DNA from: Synergistaceae bacterium OttesenSCG-928-I11
GTDB taxonomy: Bacteria > Synergistota > Synergistia > Synergistales > Synergistaceae
Length of the DNA: 64,000 bases
Assembly: GCA_030266365.1 (NCBI GenBank)
Contig: JAJDHV010000003.1
Span: 1 to 64,000, forward strand
Direction of reading: 5' to 3'
This document shows positions 1-13,054 of this stretch, in pieces. Below the pieces are notes generated by a model. The model made no database searches. It had not been told where the DNA came from and saw only the letters and a list, made by a program, of their open reading frames with translations. A program made the position numbers and the translations under genes. How positions within the stretch are numbered: the first letter of the stretch is position 1; every line of letters begins with the position of its first letter.

Positions 1-130
1 AAGATTGCTCGGTGCTTCTGCGCTGACGGGCGTATTGTGTCTTTGTGTTGTCAGAAAGCAGTCTGTAACGAGAAGCACGTGTCGATAACATGGTGAATCA
101 ATGACAGCCTTGAGGGAAGGAGGAATAGAA

Positions 131-505
131 TTGCCAAGTATACAGCAACTCATCAGGCACGGTCGCAAGGACAAGAGAACGCGCTCCACGGCGCCCGCAC
201 TTCAGGAGAACCCGCAGCGCAGAGGTGTCTGCACCCGTGTCTATACCGTAACGCCGAAGAAGCCGAACTCGGCTCTGCGCAAGGTCGCCCGCGTTCGTTT
301 GACGAACGGCATCGAGGTCACGGCCTACATTCCCGGCATCGGGCATAATTTGCAGGAGCACTCCGTCGTTCTTGTGCGCGGCGGTCGTGTGAAGGACTTG
401 CCGGGCGTTCGCTACCATATCGTTCGCGGTACGCTCGACTGCGGTGGTGTCGAGAATCGCAAGCAGAGCCGTTCGAAATACGGCGCGCGCGCACCGAAGA
501 AATAG
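131..505 (+). CDS. rpsL: 30S ribosomal protein S12
   Basis: S12 of the small subunit decoding centre, 124 residues, the usual family length. I place the start at the TTG at 131 because a strong Shine-Dalgarno (GGGAAGGAGGA, 113-123) lies just upstream and the protein then begins like the family ([13 protein letters not shown]). The ATG at 101 would add ten unrelated residues. The conserved stretches [20 protein letters not shown] and [17 protein letters not shown] are intact. The Lys in TPKKPNS and the Lys in RVKDLP, the common streptomycin-resistance positions, are wild type. First gene of the str block; the 130 bases before it hold no convincing gene. Confidence 0.97.
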   Translation: MPSIQQLIRHGRKDKRTRSTAPALQENPQRRGVCTRVYTVTPKKPNSALRKVARVRLTNGIEVTAYIPGIGHNLQEHSVVLVRGGRVKDLPGVRYHIVRGTLDCGGVENRKQSRSKYGARAPKK

Positions 506-543
506 CGGTTCCGGTATTTTGATTTCAGAGAGGAGCATGATTT

Positions 544-1014
544 ATGCCGCGTAAAGGGCATGTCAGGCCACGGGTTACACCGCCCGATTCGGTGTATTCC
601 AACGCTTCGATAGCAAAATTTGTAAACTGTCTCATGTTGGACGGCAAGAAGAGCACGGCGGAGCGCATCATGTATGGCGCACTCGACCTTGCAGGGTCCC
701 GCCTCAGCTTGGAACCGGTCGAGGTCTACGAGAAAGCAATGAACAACGTGCGCCCGCAGATCGAGGTGCGTCCCCGCCGCGTCGGCGGCGCAACCTATCA
801 GGTTCCCGTAGAGGTTCGCCCCGATCGCGCCCAGGCGCTGGCAATCCGCTGGATCATCCAGTACTCGCGCGCCCGCAAGGGCATCCCGATGCTCGAGCGT
901 CTCGCCCGAGAGCTCACCGACGCCTGCAAAGGTGAAGGCGGCTCTGTGAAAAAGCGTGAAGACACGCATCGCATGGCGGAGGCGAACAGGGCTTTCGCAC
1001 ATTACCGTTGGTAA
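544..1014 (+). CDS. rpsG: 30S ribosomal protein S7
   Basis: S7, primary binder that nucleates the 30S head, 156 residues as expected. The N-terminus [20 protein letters not shown] and the motif GARRLV-like [19 protein letters not shown] are characteristic, and the C-terminal end [15 protein letters not shown] matches the bacterial family. An AGAGAGGAG ribosome binding site precedes the ATG. It lies 38 bases after rpsL and 73 before fusA, the classical str operon order. Confidence 0.97.
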   Translation: MPRKGHVRPRVTPPDSVYSNASIAKFVNCLMLDGKKSTAERIMYGALDLAGSRLSLEPVEVYEKAMNNVRPQIEVRPRRVGGATYQVPVEVRPDRAQALAIRWIIQYSRARKGIPMLERLARELTDACKGEGGSVKKREDTHRMAEANRAFAHYRW

Positions 1015-1087
1015 TGATCAGCAAGGCATGTAGAACGTTTCGAAGTGTTCGGGACGTTCGATTCAGCCGGGTTTAGTGAAGGTAGAT

Positions 1088-3154
<2,067 letters not shown>

Positions 3155-3212
3155 ACGAGTTTGAATAAAATTTAATCGCAAGATTCATCAAATTATCGGG
3201 AGGCAAAGAGAG

Positions 3213-4403
<1,191 letters not shown>

Positions 4404-4426
4404 TTCGATCCCTGGAGGGGAACATT

Positions 4427-4732
4427 TTGGCGAAAAACATTCGCATCAAACTGAAGGCATTCGATCACAGGGTTTTGGACGCTTCCGCCGTTCAGATCGC
4501 CGACACGGCGGGCAGGACGGGCGCGAAGGTCTTCGGCCCGATCCCTCTCCCCACGGAGAACAAGAAGTTCACGATTTTGAAGTCCCCCCACAAGGACAAG
4601 GACGCGCGTGAACAGTACGAGGTCAGAACACACAAACGCCTGATCGACATCATCGATCCGACACAGAAGACGATGGAAGCACTGATGCAGCTCAACCTTC
4701 CTTCTGGCGTCGATATACAGATCAAACTCTAG
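4427..4732 (+). CDS. rpsJ: 30S ribosomal protein S10
   Basis: S10, also known as NusE in transcription antitermination, 101 residues. Starts at TTG (4427) behind GGAGGGG (4414-4420), giving [18 protein letters not shown]. The signature [27 protein letters not shown] region and the C-terminus [10 protein letters not shown] are intact. First gene of the S10 set. Confidence 0.96.
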   Translation: MAKNIRIKLKAFDHRVLDASAVQIADTAGRTGAKVFGPIPLPTENKKFTILKSPHKDKDAREQYEVRTHKRLIDIIDPTQKTMEALMQLNLPSGVDIQIKL

Positions 4733-4764
4733 ACACCGGTTTGGTCTATAAAGGAGTGAATGGA

Positions 4765-5391
4765 ATGAGCATTGGCGTTCTGGGGAAAAAAGTGGGAATG
4801 ACGCAGGTCTTCGACGAGGACGGCAGGGCGGTTCCGGTGACGGTCATCGAAGCTGGCCCGTGCCCCGTGGTCGAGATCCGCACCCCGGAAAAAAATAACT
4901 ATTCGGCCGTGCAGCTCGGATTTGCCGACGAAAAATCTTCTCATGTAACAAAACCGAAGAAGGGTTATTTCGACAAGCAGGGTGTAGCCCCGAAGCGTTG
5001 GCTTCGCGAGTTCCGTGTCGACGATGCGTCGCAGTACACAGTCGGTCAGGAAATCACGGTCGAACTGTTTGCGGGCGGTGAGATCGTGGATGTGCGCGGA
5101 ATCAGCAAAGGCAAAGGATACGCCGGCGGCATGAAACGTCACCATTTCGGCGGCGGCCCCGCCAGTCACGGCGCATCGAGAATACATAGGAAACCGGGCT
5201 CCAGCGGCGCGAACAGCTATCCGGGCCATATTTTCAAGGGCAAGAAGATGGCGGGCCACATGGGCGGTGAGCAGGTCACTACCAAGGGCCTCACGGTCTT
5301 CGCAGTGGACGCGGAGAACAATCTCATTCTGATCCGCGGTTCTGTACCCGGCGCGAGCAACTCGCTCGTGCTCGTGTATAAGACTGCGTAG
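4765..5391 (+). CDS. rplC: 50S ribosomal protein L3
   Basis: L3, an early 50S assembly protein, 208 residues. The ATG at 4765 follows AAGGAG (4751-4756) and gives [20 protein letters not shown], the family N-terminus; the in-frame TTG at 4741 lies upstream of that binding site. The loop reaching the peptidyl transferase centre ([17 protein letters not shown]) and [10 protein letters not shown] are present. Overlapping order rplC-rplD-rplW-rplB follows. Confidence 0.96.
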   Translation: MSIGVLGKKVGMTQVFDEDGRAVPVTVIEAGPCPVVEIRTPEKNNYSAVQLGFADEKSSHVTKPKKGYFDKQGVAPKRWLREFRVDDASQYTVGQEITVELFAGGEIVDVRGISKGKGYAGGMKRHHFGGGPASHGASRIHRKPGSSGANSYPGHIFKGKKMAGHMGGEQVTTKGLTVFAVDAENNLILIRGSVPGASNSLVLVYKTA

Positions 5392-5405
5392 GGGGAGGCT
5401 AGATC

Positions 5406-6032
5406 ATGCCGGTCGTCAAACAGGTCAATTTCAAAGGTGAGGTCATCGGCGACTTCGAACTCGCAAGCAGCGTATTCGAGATTCCGGTACATGTTGGCGC
5501 CATGCATCAGGTTGTCGTTGCCCACCTCGCCAACCTGCGCGTCGGGACGCACGACACGCTCAACCGCGGCGAGGTCCGTGGCGGCGGTCGCAAACCCTGG
5601 CGTCAGAAGCACACGGGGCGCGCGCGCGCAGGCAGCAACCGCTCGCCAGTCTGGGTGGGTGGTGGTGTTGCCCACGGTCCACACCCGCGCGACTATCATC
5701 AAAAGGTCAACAAGAAGGTTCGCAGGCTGGCCCTGCGCAGCGCGCTTTCACTGAAGGTCCAGGAGAACAATATGGTGGTCGTCGACAAGTTCGACCTCGA
5801 CGCACCGCGGACGAAAGCGATGCTCTCGTTCCTCGACAAACTCGAGAGCAAGAACAAACCGCTTTTCCTGATGCACGAGAGCAACGGCGCGGTCATCAAG
5901 TCGGCGAGCAATATTCCCGGCGCACAGGTTCTTCATGTCGACAGCATCAACGTCTACGACATTCTGAACCACGTCAAACTGATCGCGACCCCCGAGGCCG
6001 TAAGAAAGATCGAGGAGGTGTTCGGGGCATGA
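5406..6032 (+). CDS. rplD: 50S ribosomal protein L4
   Basis: L4, lining the nascent-peptide tunnel; in Escherichia coli it also represses the S10 operon. It has 208 residues. The extended loop GGGRKPWRQKHTGRARAGSN is clear, followed by SPVWVGGGVAHGP and the C-terminal Rossmann-like half. It starts at ATG 5406 with GGGGGAGG upstream, and its TGA overlaps the rplW start by 4 bases (ATGA), implying coupling. Confidence 0.96.
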   Translation: MPVVKQVNFKGEVIGDFELASSVFEIPVHVGAMHQVVVAHLANLRVGTHDTLNRGEVRGGGRKPWRQKHTGRARAGSNRSPVWVGGGVAHGPHPRDYHQKVNKKVRRLALRSALSLKVQENNMVVVDKFDLDAPRTKAMLSFLDKLESKNKPLFLMHESNGAVIKSASNIPGAQVLHVDSINVYDILNHVKLIATPEAVRKIEEVFGA

Positions 6033-6325
6033 TTGCAGTAGCGCACGACATTATCGTCAGGCCGATCATCACCGAGAAAAGCAGCCGGATGATGGGCTTC
6101 AACAAGTATACGTTTGAAGTGCTTCCGCAAGCGAACAAGATCGAAATTCGCAAGGCGGTGGAAGAGGTTTTCAAGGTGAAGGTTTCCAGCGTGCATACCA
6201 TTAAGATGCGCTCGAAGCCGAAGAGAATGGGTCGATTTTTCGGACACTCGCGCTCGTGGAAAAAAGCGATCGTCACACTGCTTCCGGGCGAGCGGATCGA
6301 ATTCTTCGACGGCGCTGGGATTTAA
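6029..6325 (+). CDS. rplW: 50S ribosomal protein L23
   Basis: L23, at the tunnel exit and docking site for trigger factor and SRP, 98 residues. N-terminus carries DIIVRPIITEKSSRMM and the middle YTFEVLPQANKIEIRKAVEE, both diagnostic. It overlaps the end of rplD by 4 bases and precedes rplB by 16. Confidence 0.96.
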   Translation: MIAVAHDIIVRPIITEKSSRMMGFNKYTFEVLPQANKIEIRKAVEEVFKVKVSSVHTIKMRSKPKRMGRFFGHSRSWKKAIVTLLPGERIEFFDGAGI

Positions 6326-6341
6326 GGGAGGATTGACTTAA

Positions 6342-7166
6342 ATGGGAGTTAAAAAATATCGTCCTACGACTCCAGGCCGCCGCTTCATGACGAGCCCCGA
6401 CTATGCGGAGATCACGAAATCCGAGCCGGAGCGCAGTCTTGTCGAATCGATCAAGCATCACGGTGGCCGCAACAACACGGGACGCATCACGATGCGGCAT
6501 CGCGGCGGCGGTGCCCGCAAGCTCTACCGCATCATCGATTTCAAGCGCGACAAGATTGGCGTTCCCGGCAAAGTCGCGTCGATCGAATACGATCCGAACC
6601 GCTCGGCACGCATCGCGCTGATCAGCTATAAGGACGGCGAAAAGCGCTACATCCTGGCCCCCGTCGGTCTGGGTGTCGGCGACATGGTTCTTGCCGGCCC
6701 GGAGGCCGACATTAAGCCGGGCAACGCGTTGAAACTCAAGAATATTCCTGACGGCACGGTCATTCACAACATCGAGCTCGAGCCGGGGCGCGGCGGCGTC
6801 GTCGTTCGTTCCGCGGGCACTTCCGCCCAGCTCATGGCGAAAGAGGGCAAATACGCTTTCGTCCGCATGCCGTCGAGCGAGCTTCGCCTCATTCTTCTCG
6901 AGTGCACGGCGACCATCGGTCAAGTCGGCAACGAGGAGCACGAAAACATCGTCTACGGCAAGGCGGGGCGTACGCGTTGGAAGGGGCGCAGACCCCATGT
7001 GCGCGGCATGGTCATGAACCCGGTCGATCACCCGATGGGCGGCGGCGAAGGCCGCAGCAAGTCGAACAAGCACCCCGTCTCTCCCTGGGGAACGCCGGCA
7101 AAGGGCTATCGCACGCGGAAACGCAAACCCTCGGACAAGTTTATCGTCCGCAGGCGCAACAAGTAG
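6342..7166 (+). CDS. rplB: 50S ribosomal protein L2
   Basis: L2, a universal protein needed for subunit association and peptidyl transfer, 274 residues. Landmarks are [38 protein letters not shown], and near the C-terminus [18 protein letters not shown] with the conserved His of the catalytic-centre loop. A GGGAGG site lies upstream of the ATG. Confidence 0.97.
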   Translation: MGVKKYRPTTPGRRFMTSPDYAEITKSEPERSLVESIKHHGGRNNTGRITMRHRGGGARKLYRIIDFKRDKIGVPGKVASIEYDPNRSARIALISYKDGEKRYILAPVGLGVGDMVLAGPEADIKPGNALKLKNIPDGTVIHNIELEPGRGGVVVRSAGTSAQLMAKEGKYAFVRMPSSELRLILLECTATIGQVGNEEHENIVYGKAGRTRWKGRRPHVRGMVMNPVDHPMGGGEGRSKSNKHPVSPWGTPAKGYRTRKRKPSDKFIVRRRNK

Positions 7167-7184
7167 TTTAGGAGGTATTGGAGC

Positions 7185-7469
7185 ATGGCTCGTTCACTGA
7201 AAAAAGGACCGTACGTGGATGCTAAGCTGCTTAAGCGCATCGAGGACATGAACGAATCCGGCAAGAAGAGGGTGATCAAGTCCTGGGCGCGACGCTCGAG
7301 CATCACGCCGGAAATGATCGGACACACGATCGCGGTTCACAACGGGAAGATGCATATCCCCGTCTACATCAGCGACAACATGATCGGTCACAAACTCGGC
7401 GAGTTCGCGCCTACCCGCAAGTTCGGCGGACATGCGGGCCAGGAACGTTCCTCCAAGGTCAAGAGATAG
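7185..7469 (+). CDS. rpsS: 30S ribosomal protein S19
   Basis: S19 in the 30S head, 94 residues, starting [20 protein letters not shown] and carrying [22 protein letters not shown] and [16 protein letters not shown]. Ribosome binding site GGAGG at 7170-7174. rplV follows after 10 bases. Confidence 0.96.
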   Translation: MARSLKKGPYVDAKLLKRIEDMNESGKKRVIKSWARRSSITPEMIGHTIAVHNGKMHIPVYISDNMIGHKLGEFAPTRKFGGHAGQERSSKVKR

Positions 7470-7479
7470 GAGGCGTACG

Positions 7480-7812
7480 ATGGAAGCGAAAGCAACTGCC
7501 TGGCAGGTAAGAATATCGACCGACAAAGCGCGTCAGGTTCTCGAGTTGATCCGGGGGAAGAAAGCCTCCGACGCCTTGATGATCCTGAAGTACACGCCCA
7601 ACCGGAGCGCACGTTACGTCGAAAAGACGTTGAAAAGCGCGCTCGCCAACGCGGAGCACAATCTCGGGCTTGACATCGACAACCTGTTTGTCGTCAAGGC
7701 CTTTGCGGATCAGGGTGCCTACATGAGGCGCTTCCGTCCCGTTTCCCACGGTCGGGCGCACCCCTTCAGGCATCACACGAGCCACATTACTGTCGCAGTG
7801 GCAGAGAAATAA
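7480..7812 (+). CDS. rplV: 50S ribosomal protein L22
   Basis: L22, which lines the exit tunnel, 110 residues. The reading frame is open upstream into rpsS, but the ATG at 7480 with AGGAGG (7468-7473) gives MEAKATAWQVRISTDKARQV, matching the family. The C-terminal beta hairpin region (MRRFRPVSHGRAHPFRHHTSH) contains the erythromycin-relevant loop in wild-type form. Confidence 0.96.
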   Translation: MEAKATAWQVRISTDKARQVLELIRGKKASDALMILKYTPNRSARYVEKTLKSALANAEHNLGLDIDNLFVVKAFADQGAYMRRFRPVSHGRAHPFRHHTSHITVAVAEK

Positions 7813-7828
7813 GGAGGGGTGACGGACA

Positions 7829-8509
7829 GTGGGTCAGAAAGTTCACCCGGTAGGTTATCGCCTGGGAGTCATCTACGATTGGGAATCGCGTTGGTATGCC
7901 CATGGCAAGAATTACGCAAAGAACCTTCACGCTGATCTTCGTCTGCGCAACTGGTTGAAAAAGCGCTGGTCGAACGCCGGCATCAGCAAGATCGAAATCG
8001 AGCGCATCGGTAACGTCATGCGCTTTACTGTGCACACCGCGCGGCCCGGTGTCGTCATCGGCAAGGGCGGCACGGAAATTCAGGCGATTCGCGACGAATT
8101 GCAGGCGATGACCGGTAGCCGCATCATGATCAACATTCAGGAGATCAAGAACCCCGACGCGTCGTCGCAGGTTGTTTCAGAAGGTGTCGCATCTGCTTTG
8201 GAGCGTAGAATTAGCTTCCGACGCGCGATGAAGCAGGCAATTTTCCGCGCGATGAAATCCGGCGCGAAAGGGATCAAGATCCAGTGCGCAGGCCGTCTCG
8301 GCGGTGCGGAAATCGCACGCACGGAGTGGTATCTCGAAGGACAGCTTCCCCTCTCTACGTTGCGCGCGGACATCGACTACGGTTTTGCCGAAGCGAACAC
8401 GATCTATGGCGTGATCGGAGTCAAAGTTTGGATTTACAAGGGCGAAGTCATGGAGCGGCCTCTCGTTATGGAGACCGAGCAGGCGAACGCCCCGAAAGAC
8501 AGGAGGTAG
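7829..8509 (+). CDS. rpsC: 30S ribosomal protein S3
   Basis: S3 at the mRNA entry channel, 226 residues. GTG start preceded by AAGGAGGGG; N-terminus [22 protein letters not shown] domain signature [10 protein letters not shown] is intact and the C-terminal domain has [20 protein letters not shown] and [10 protein letters not shown]. It precedes rplP by 8 bases. Confidence 0.96.
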   Translation: MGQKVHPVGYRLGVIYDWESRWYAHGKNYAKNLHADLRLRNWLKKRWSNAGISKIEIERIGNVMRFTVHTARPGVVIGKGGTEIQAIRDELQAMTGSRIMINIQEIKNPDASSQVVSEGVASALERRISFRRAMKQAIFRAMKSGAKGIKIQCAGRLGGAEIARTEWYLEGQLPLSTLRADIDYGFAEANTIYGVIGVKVWIYKGEVMERPLVMETEQANAPKDRR

Positions 8510-8517
8510 CGGTTCGA

Positions 8518-8940
8518 ATGCTGTCGCCTAAAAGAGTGAAATATCGCAAGCCCCACCTGACGCCCCTTCGTGGAATCTCGAAAGGCGCGACGAAGGTCGA
8601 TTTCGGCGAGTACGGATTGCAGGCGCAGGAGAACGGTTGGATCACAGCCCGCCAGATCGAAGCGGTTCGCGTCGCGATCTCGCGTAAGATGAAAAAGGGC
8701 GGAAAGATCTGGATCCGGATTTTCCCGGATCGTCCCGTCACCGAGAAGCCTCTCGAAACGCGTATGGGTAAAGGTAAGGGCAACGTGGAGTATTGGACCG
8801 CGGCGGTCAAGCGCGGTCGCGTGATGTTCGAAATCGAAGGCGTTTCCAGAGAGGTCGCGGAAGCGGCTTTTCGCACCGCCTCGTTCAAGCTCCCCATTAA
8901 GGTGAAGCTTCTGGCCAGAGAGGGGATGGGTGGTCAATAA
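8518..8940 (+). CDS. rplP: 50S ribosomal protein L16
   Basis: L16, near the A-site tRNA elbow, 140 residues from ATG 8518 ([19 protein letters not shown]). The frame is open back to 8284 inside rpsC, but that extension is unrelated to L16 and the AGGAGG at 8500-8505 marks the true start. It carries [20 protein letters not shown]. Its TAA overlaps the rpmC ATG (TAATG). Confidence 0.96.
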   Translation: MLSPKRVKYRKPHLTPLRGISKGATKVDFGEYGLQAQENGWITARQIEAVRVAISRKMKKGGKIWIRIFPDRPVTEKPLETRMGKGKGNVEYWTAAVKRGRVMFEIEGVSREVAEAAFRTASFKLPIKVKLLAREGMGGQ

Positions 8941-9155
8941 TGGATCCGAAAGCGCTTCGCGATTTGACGGTTGACGAACTTCGCGAGAAACACCGCCAGT
9001 ACAAGGAGGAGTTGTTCAACCTCCGTTTTCAGAACGCAATCGGGCAGCTCAGCAACACGAGCCGCATCAAAGAAGTGCGTCGCACGATCGCGCGCGTCCT
9101 GACCGTCATGCACGAGAAGGAAACCGCAAGTGCCCGCACGGGAGTAAGGGGGTAA
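8940..9155 (+). CDS. rpmC: 50S ribosomal protein L29
   Basis: L29, small helical tunnel-exit protein of 71 residues. Signature: [48 protein letters not shown]. Starts on the last base of the rplP stop codon, so translational coupling is likely. Confidence 0.95.
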   Translation: MDPKALRDLTVDELREKHRQYKEELFNLRFQNAIGQLSNTSRIKEVRRTIARVLTVMHEKETASARTGVRG

Positions 9156-9161
9156 TCGACG

Positions 9162-9455
9162 ATGGAGGAGCGTACTCCACATCACAAGGTCAGAACTGGC
9201 ATCGTTGTCAGCGACAAGATGAACAAGACGGTGGTCGTCCGTGTAGACCGGATGTCGAAGCACCCCTTGTACGGCAAGCCGGTTCTGCGCGTGAAGAAAT
9301 ATATGGCACACGACGAGAACAACGAATGCCGTCCCGGCGACAGGGTGCAGATCGAGGAAACGCGCCCGATGAGCCGCCATAAGAGATGGAAGATTGCCGA
9401 AATCATCGAGCGCGCACCGGTTTTGGGCGTTGAAAAGAAGGACGAGGAGGCGTAG
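9162..9455 (+). CDS. rpsQ: 30S ribosomal protein S17
   Basis: S17, OB-fold primary 16S rRNA binder, 97 residues, slightly longer at both ends than the E. coli protein. Core motifs [26 protein letters not shown] and [18 protein letters not shown] are clear. Lies 6 bases after rpmC and 3 before rplN. Confidence 0.95.
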   Translation: MEERTPHHKVRTGIVVSDKMNKTVVVRVDRMSKHPLYGKPVLRVKKYMAHDENNECRPGDRVQIEETRPMSRHKRWKIAEIIERAPVLGVEKKDEEA

Positions 9456-9458
9456 AAA

Positions 9459-9827
9459 ATGATTCAGTTACGCACCGTTCTCAACGTAGCAGACAATTCC
9501 GGGGCCAAGAAGATCCTGTGCATTCAGGTCAAGGGTGGTTCGTTCCGCAAGGTCGGCTCGGTCGGCGACATCATTGTCGCGTCCGTCAAGGAAGCCATTC
9601 CGAACAGTAACGTCAGCAAGGGAGATGTCATCAGGGCCGTCATCGTTCGCACAAAAAAGGAAGTCCGCCGCAAGGACGGCTCGTACGTGCGCTTCGACGA
9701 CAATGCTGCCGTTCTGATCGACAACAATGGCGATCCGAAGGGCACGCGCATCTTCGGTCCCGTAGCACGCGAGCTCAGGGAAAAGCGTTATATGAGAATC
9801 GTTTCCCTTGCGCCCGAGGTTGTATAG
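9459..9827 (+). CDS. rplN: 50S ribosomal protein L14
   Basis: L14 at the intersubunit face, 122 residues. N-terminus [20 protein letters not shown] and C-terminus [20 protein letters not shown] are diagnostic. First protein of the spc set. Confidence 0.96.
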   Translation: MIQLRTVLNVADNSGAKKILCIQVKGGSFRKVGSVGDIIVASVKEAIPNSNVSKGDVIRAVIVRTKKEVRRKDGSYVRFDDNAAVLIDNNGDPKGTRIFGPVARELREKRYMRIVSLAPEVV

Positions 9828-9841
9828 GAGGGCTTTGAACA

Positions 9842-10168
9842 ATGTCTAAAATGCGCCTTCGGAAAGGCGACCGTGTGTATGTCGTTTCCGGCAAGGATAA
9901 GGGTAAAGAAGGAAAGATTCTGCGCAGGGATATCGCAAAGGAACTGATCGTCGTCGAGAACGTCAACATGGTGACGAAAAGCATGCGCCCGACGCAGAAA
10001 AACCCGAAGGGCGGCCTGGTCAAACTCGAGGCGGCATTCAACGCCTCGAAAGCGATGCTGGTTTGCCCGAACTGCGGAAAACCGACGCGTGTGTCGAGAG
10101 CCTTTCTCGACAACGGCAAAAAGGTTCGCGTCTGCAAAAAGTGCGGCGAAATCGTCGACAAGTCATAG
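9842..10168 (+). CDS. rplX: 50S ribosomal protein L24
   Basis: L24, assembly initiator with a KOW motif, 108 residues. KOW region DRVYVVSGKDKGKEGKILR is near the N-terminus. The C-terminal half carries two CxxC pairs (VCPNCGKPTR and VCKKCGEIVD), a likely zinc ribbon; this form is found in a subset of bacterial L24 proteins. Confidence 0.95.
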   Translation: MSKMRLRKGDRVYVVSGKDKGKEGKILRRDIAKELIVVENVNMVTKSMRPTQKNPKGGLVKLEAAFNASKAMLVCPNCGKPTRVSRAFLDNGKKVRVCKKCGEIVDKS

Positions 10169-10185
10169 AGGGGAGAGACGAAGAA

Positions 10186-10728
10186 ATGACACCACGTCTC
10201 CTGGAGAAATATAAAAACGAAGTTGCGCCGCGGCTGAAGAATCAGTTTTCCTACAAAAGCCCGATGCAGATTCCGAACCTCCTGAAAATCGTTCTGAATA
10301 TCGGTGTCAGCGAGGCAAAGCTCGACATGAAGTACATGGATGCGGCGATCAACGAACTCACGACGATCACCGGCCAGCGGCCGATGATGAAGAGGGCCAA
10401 GACGTCCGTCGCGGGCTTCAAGGTGCGCGAGGGGATGCCTGTCGCGTGTTGCGTCACGCTCCGCAGCGCAAAAATGTGGGAGTTCGCGGATCGTCTGATC
10501 AGCATCGCCCTGCCGCGTATCAAGGACTTTCAGGGCGTGGCGCGTCGTGGTTTCGATGGCCGCGGCAACTACAATCTCGGCCTTCGTGAACAGCTTCTGT
10601 TCCCCGAGATCGAATACGACAAGGTCATCCGTATGCGCGGCATGAACATTTCGTTCGTCACGAGCGCACGTACAGACGAGGAAGCGCATGCGCTCCTCTC
10701 TGAACTCGGAATGCCTTTCAGCAAGTAG
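10186..10728 (+). CDS. rplE: 50S ribosomal protein L5
   Basis: L5, the 5S rRNA and P-site tRNA contact, 180 residues. I use ATG 10186, preceded by GGGGAGAG, giving MTPRLLEKYKNEVAPRL; the frame is open upstream inside rplX but without similarity. IPNLLKIVLNIGVSEAK and PVACCVTLRSAKMWEFADRL are family landmarks. Confidence 0.96.
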   Translation: MTPRLLEKYKNEVAPRLKNQFSYKSPMQIPNLLKIVLNIGVSEAKLDMKYMDAAINELTTITGQRPMMKRAKTSVAGFKVREGMPVACCVTLRSAKMWEFADRLISIALPRIKDFQGVARRGFDGRGNYNLGLREQLLFPEIEYDKVIRMRGMNISFVTSARTDEEAHALLSELGMPFSK

Positions 10729-10743
10729 GGAGGAGAGTTCACA

Positions 10744-10929
10744 ATGGCGCGCAAGAGTTTGCGGAACAAAGCGGCAATAGAGCCGAAATTCAAGGTCAGG
10801 AAGTACAATCGCTGTCCCCTCTGCGGTCGTCCGAGGGGTTACATGCGGATGTTCAACATGTGCCGCTGCTGCTTCCGGAGCCTGGCACGCGAGGGAAAGA
10901 TTCCCGGCGTTGTCAAGTCCAGCTGGTAG
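10744..10929 (+). CDS. rpsN: 30S ribosomal protein S14, zinc-binding type
   Basis: S14 of the short zinc form (type Z), 61 residues. The ligands are visible as CPLC and, twelve residues later, CRCC (C-x2-C-x12-C-x2-C). The C-terminus [11 protein letters not shown] is standard. Having the zinc form inside the spc cluster is common in Gram-positive-like and Synergistota genomes. Confidence 0.96.
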   Translation: MARKSLRNKAAIEPKFKVRKYNRCPLCGRPRGYMRMFNMCRCCFRSLAREGKIPGVVKSSW

Positions 10930-10953
10930 AGCGTGAAGGGAGGATCAACAAGG

Positions 10954-11358
10954 ATGCATGTCACAGATCCTGTAGCCGATATGCTTACTCGCATCAGAAA
11001 TGCCAACACCGTCTATCACGAGATGGTGGACATGCCGATGAGTAAGCTTCGTCTGGAGATTGCAAGAATTCTCAAGGACGAGGGCTACATTCGCAATTAC
11101 AAGACTGTTACAGATCCCAAACTGCCCATCCCCACGCTTCGTGTGTATATGAGCTACGGTGCTGGCAGAGAGAGGGTCATTCAGGGACTGAGGCGCATCA
11201 GCAAGCCCGGACGTCGTATCTATGTACAGAAACAGGACGTTCCGAAGGTGATGGGCGGACTCGGTATCGCGATGATTTCGACTTCGAGCGGTCTTATGAC
11301 CGATGCGGAAGCGCGCAGGCGCGGGCTCGGCGGCGAAGTCATCTGCTATGTCTGGTAG
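10954..11358 (+). CDS. rpsH: 30S ribosomal protein S8
   Basis: S8, central-domain 16S binder and spc operon repressor in E. coli, 134 residues. The ATG at 10954 gives [18 protein letters not shown], the family start; an in-frame GTG at 10933 would add seven residues. GGGAGG at 10938-10943 is the likely binding site. The C-terminus [14 protein letters not shown] is typical. Confidence 0.95.
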   Translation: MHVTDPVADMLTRIRNANTVYHEMVDMPMSKLRLEIARILKDEGYIRNYKTVTDPKLPIPTLRVYMSYGAGRERVIQGLRRISKPGRRIYVQKQDVPKVMGGLGIAMISTSSGLMTDAEARRRGLGGEVICYVW

Positions 11359-11372
11359 GGGGAGGTTTCCGG

Positions 11373-11912
11373 ATGTCTCGTATCGGACGCAAACCAATCG
11401 TCCTGCCTAAAGGCGTGGACGTAAAAATCGACGGTTCTGAAGTGACCGTCAAAGGAACGAAGGGCACCATGAAGTTCGGCATCATGCCGAACATCGAAGT
11501 GGCGCTTGAAGATGGACAGGTCGCCGTGAAACGCGCAAACGACGAGAAGAGCGTGCGCGCGGCGCACGGCATGACGCGCGCGATCCTGAGCAATATGATC
11601 ACGGGCGTCAACCAGGGATTCGAGCGCGTGCTCGAGATCATCGGCGTCGGCTACAGGGCGCAGATGCAGGGTAAGAATCTCGTCATGGCACTCGGTTTTT
11701 CCCATCCTGTCGAGGTCGTTCCCCCCGAGGGAATCGAGTTCGCGGTCGATGGGCCGACGAAGATCATCGTTCGCGGGATCGACAAACAGCTCGTCGGACA
11801 GATTGCGGCCAACATCAGGGGTTACAGGCCGCCGGAGCCCTACAAGGGCAAGGGTATTCGCTATGCCGGCGAATATGTGATCCGCAAGGCCGGCAAGGCC
11901 GGCGGCAAATAA
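11373..11912 (+). CDS. rplF: 50S ribosomal protein L6
   Basis: L6, near the sarcin-ricin loop, 179 residues, MSRIGRKPIVLPKGVDVKID at the N-terminus and RPPEPYKGKGIRYAGEYV at the C-terminus. Two homologous alpha/beta domains fit the family length. Confidence 0.96.
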   Translation: MSRIGRKPIVLPKGVDVKIDGSEVTVKGTKGTMKFGIMPNIEVALEDGQVAVKRANDEKSVRAAHGMTRAILSNMITGVNQGFERVLEIIGVGYRAQMQGKNLVMALGFSHPVEVVPPEGIEFAVDGPTKIIVRGIDKQLVGQIAANIRGYRPPEPYKGKGIRYAGEYVIRKAGKAGGK

Positions 11913-11930
11913 ATTGCGAGGTGATGGAAG

Positions 11931-12299
11931 ATGATTAAAAGTCGCAGCCGCAACGAAATGCGCGAACATCGTCACCGCCGCCTGCGCAAGCGCGTCGCCG
12001 GTACGGCGGAACGTCCGCGTATGTCCGTGTTTCGCAGCCTGAAACACATTTATGCACAGATCATCGACGACGAGGCCGGAAGAACGCTTCTCTCCGCATC
12101 GTCGCTCGACAAGTCGCTCGCCGATTCGCTGAAAAACGGCGGGGATCAGGAAGCGGCGAAAAGTGTCGGTAAGCTGATTGCCGAACGCGCCCTCGCGAAC
12201 GGCATTACCGCTGTTGTGTTCGATCGCGGCGGCCATATCTTTCAGGGACGCGTCAAAGCGCTCGCGGATGCGGCGCGCGAAGCGGGCCTCAAGTTTTAG
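11931..12299 (+). CDS. rplR: 50S ribosomal protein L18
   Basis: L18, 5S rRNA binder, 122 residues. [36 protein letters not shown] and the C-terminal [20 protein letters not shown] are characteristic. Ribosome binding site GAGGTGATGG upstream. Confidence 0.95.
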   Translation: MIKSRSRNEMREHRHRRLRKRVAGTAERPRMSVFRSLKHIYAQIIDDEAGRTLLSASSLDKSLADSLKNGGDQEAAKSVGKLIAERALANGITAVVFDRGGHIFQGRVKALADAAREAGLKF

Positions 12300-12311
12300 G
12301 GAGGGAAGAAA

Positions 12312-12845
12312 TTGGCTACCCAGAATCAGCAGCAGAGCAAGAATTACAGCAGCAGGGGCATGGAGCTCACGGAGCGCGTCGTCTCCATCAACCGCGTCAG
12401 CAAGGTTGTCAAAGGCGGCAAACGGTTTCGTTTCTCCGTTCTGGTCGTCGTCGGCGACGGCATCGATCAGGTCGGCGTCGGTATGGGCAAAGCCCGTGAA
12501 ATTTCCGAGGCCGTTCGCAAGGGAATCGATCACGCAAAGAAGAACATGGTCGATATGAAAAAGGTTGGCAACACGATTCCGCACCCGATTCAGGGCAAAT
12601 TCGGCGCGGCCGAAGTTTTGATCCGCCCTGCGGCGCCGGGTACCGGCGTTATCGCGGGCGCGGTTGTCCGTGCGATCATGGAACTCGGCGGCGTGAAGGA
12701 CGTTCTCACGAAGGTCATCGGACGCACCTCGAATCCGATCAACGTCGCGTACGCGACCTTCGAGGCTGTCAAAGGACTCCGCACCCCAGAAGAGGTGCGC
12801 AGACTCCGCGGCAAAGAGCCCAGAGAAGCCCGCGCGTCCGCTTAG
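12312..12845 (+). CDS. rpsE: 30S ribosomal protein S5
   Basis: S5, involved in decoding fidelity, 177 residues. TTG start at 12312 behind [26 protein letters not shown], the glycine loop [10 protein letters not shown] and the C-terminal [20 protein letters not shown] confirm the call. rpmD follows after 14 bases. Confidence 0.96.
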   Translation: MATQNQQQSKNYSSRGMELTERVVSINRVSKVVKGGKRFRFSVLVVVGDGIDQVGVGMGKAREISEAVRKGIDHAKKNMVDMKKVGNTIPHPIQGKFGAAEVLIRPAAPGTGVIAGAVVRAIMELGGVKDVLTKVIGRTSNPINVAYATFEAVKGLRTPEEVRRLRGKEPREARASA

Positions 12846-12859
12846 GAGGATTTTAAAAA

Positions 12860-13042
12860 ATGTCCAAATTGGTTGTCACGTGGAAGAAAAGCACAATCGG
12901 TCGTCCTGTCAAGCAGGCGCGCACGATCAAGGCACTTGGCCTGCACAGACTCAATCAGACTGTCGAGCACGAAGACACCCCCCAGGTTCGGGGGATGATT
13001 CAGAGCGTCATTCACCTGATTGAGCTCAAAGAGACGAATTAG
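12860..13042 (+). CDS. rpmD: 50S ribosomal protein L30
   Basis: L30, short bacterial form of 60 residues. VTWKKSTIGRPVKQARTIKA and LGLHRLNQTVEHEDTPQVRG are the family hallmarks. AGGAGG precedes the ATG. Confidence 0.95.
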   Translation: MSKLVVTWKKSTIGRPVKQARTIKALGLHRLNQTVEHEDTPQVRGMIQSVIHLIELKETN

Positions 13043-13054
13043 GAGGCGATACTC

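Noticed and set aside
1-130. Open frame from the left edge to a TGA at 94
   Set aside because: About 31 codons, Cys-rich, not like the rpoC C-terminus or another gene I recognise; treated as spacer upstream of rpsL.
8284-8517. Upstream extension of the L16 reading frame
   Set aside because: Lies inside rpsC in a shadow frame; L16 begins at ATG 8518 after a strong binding site.
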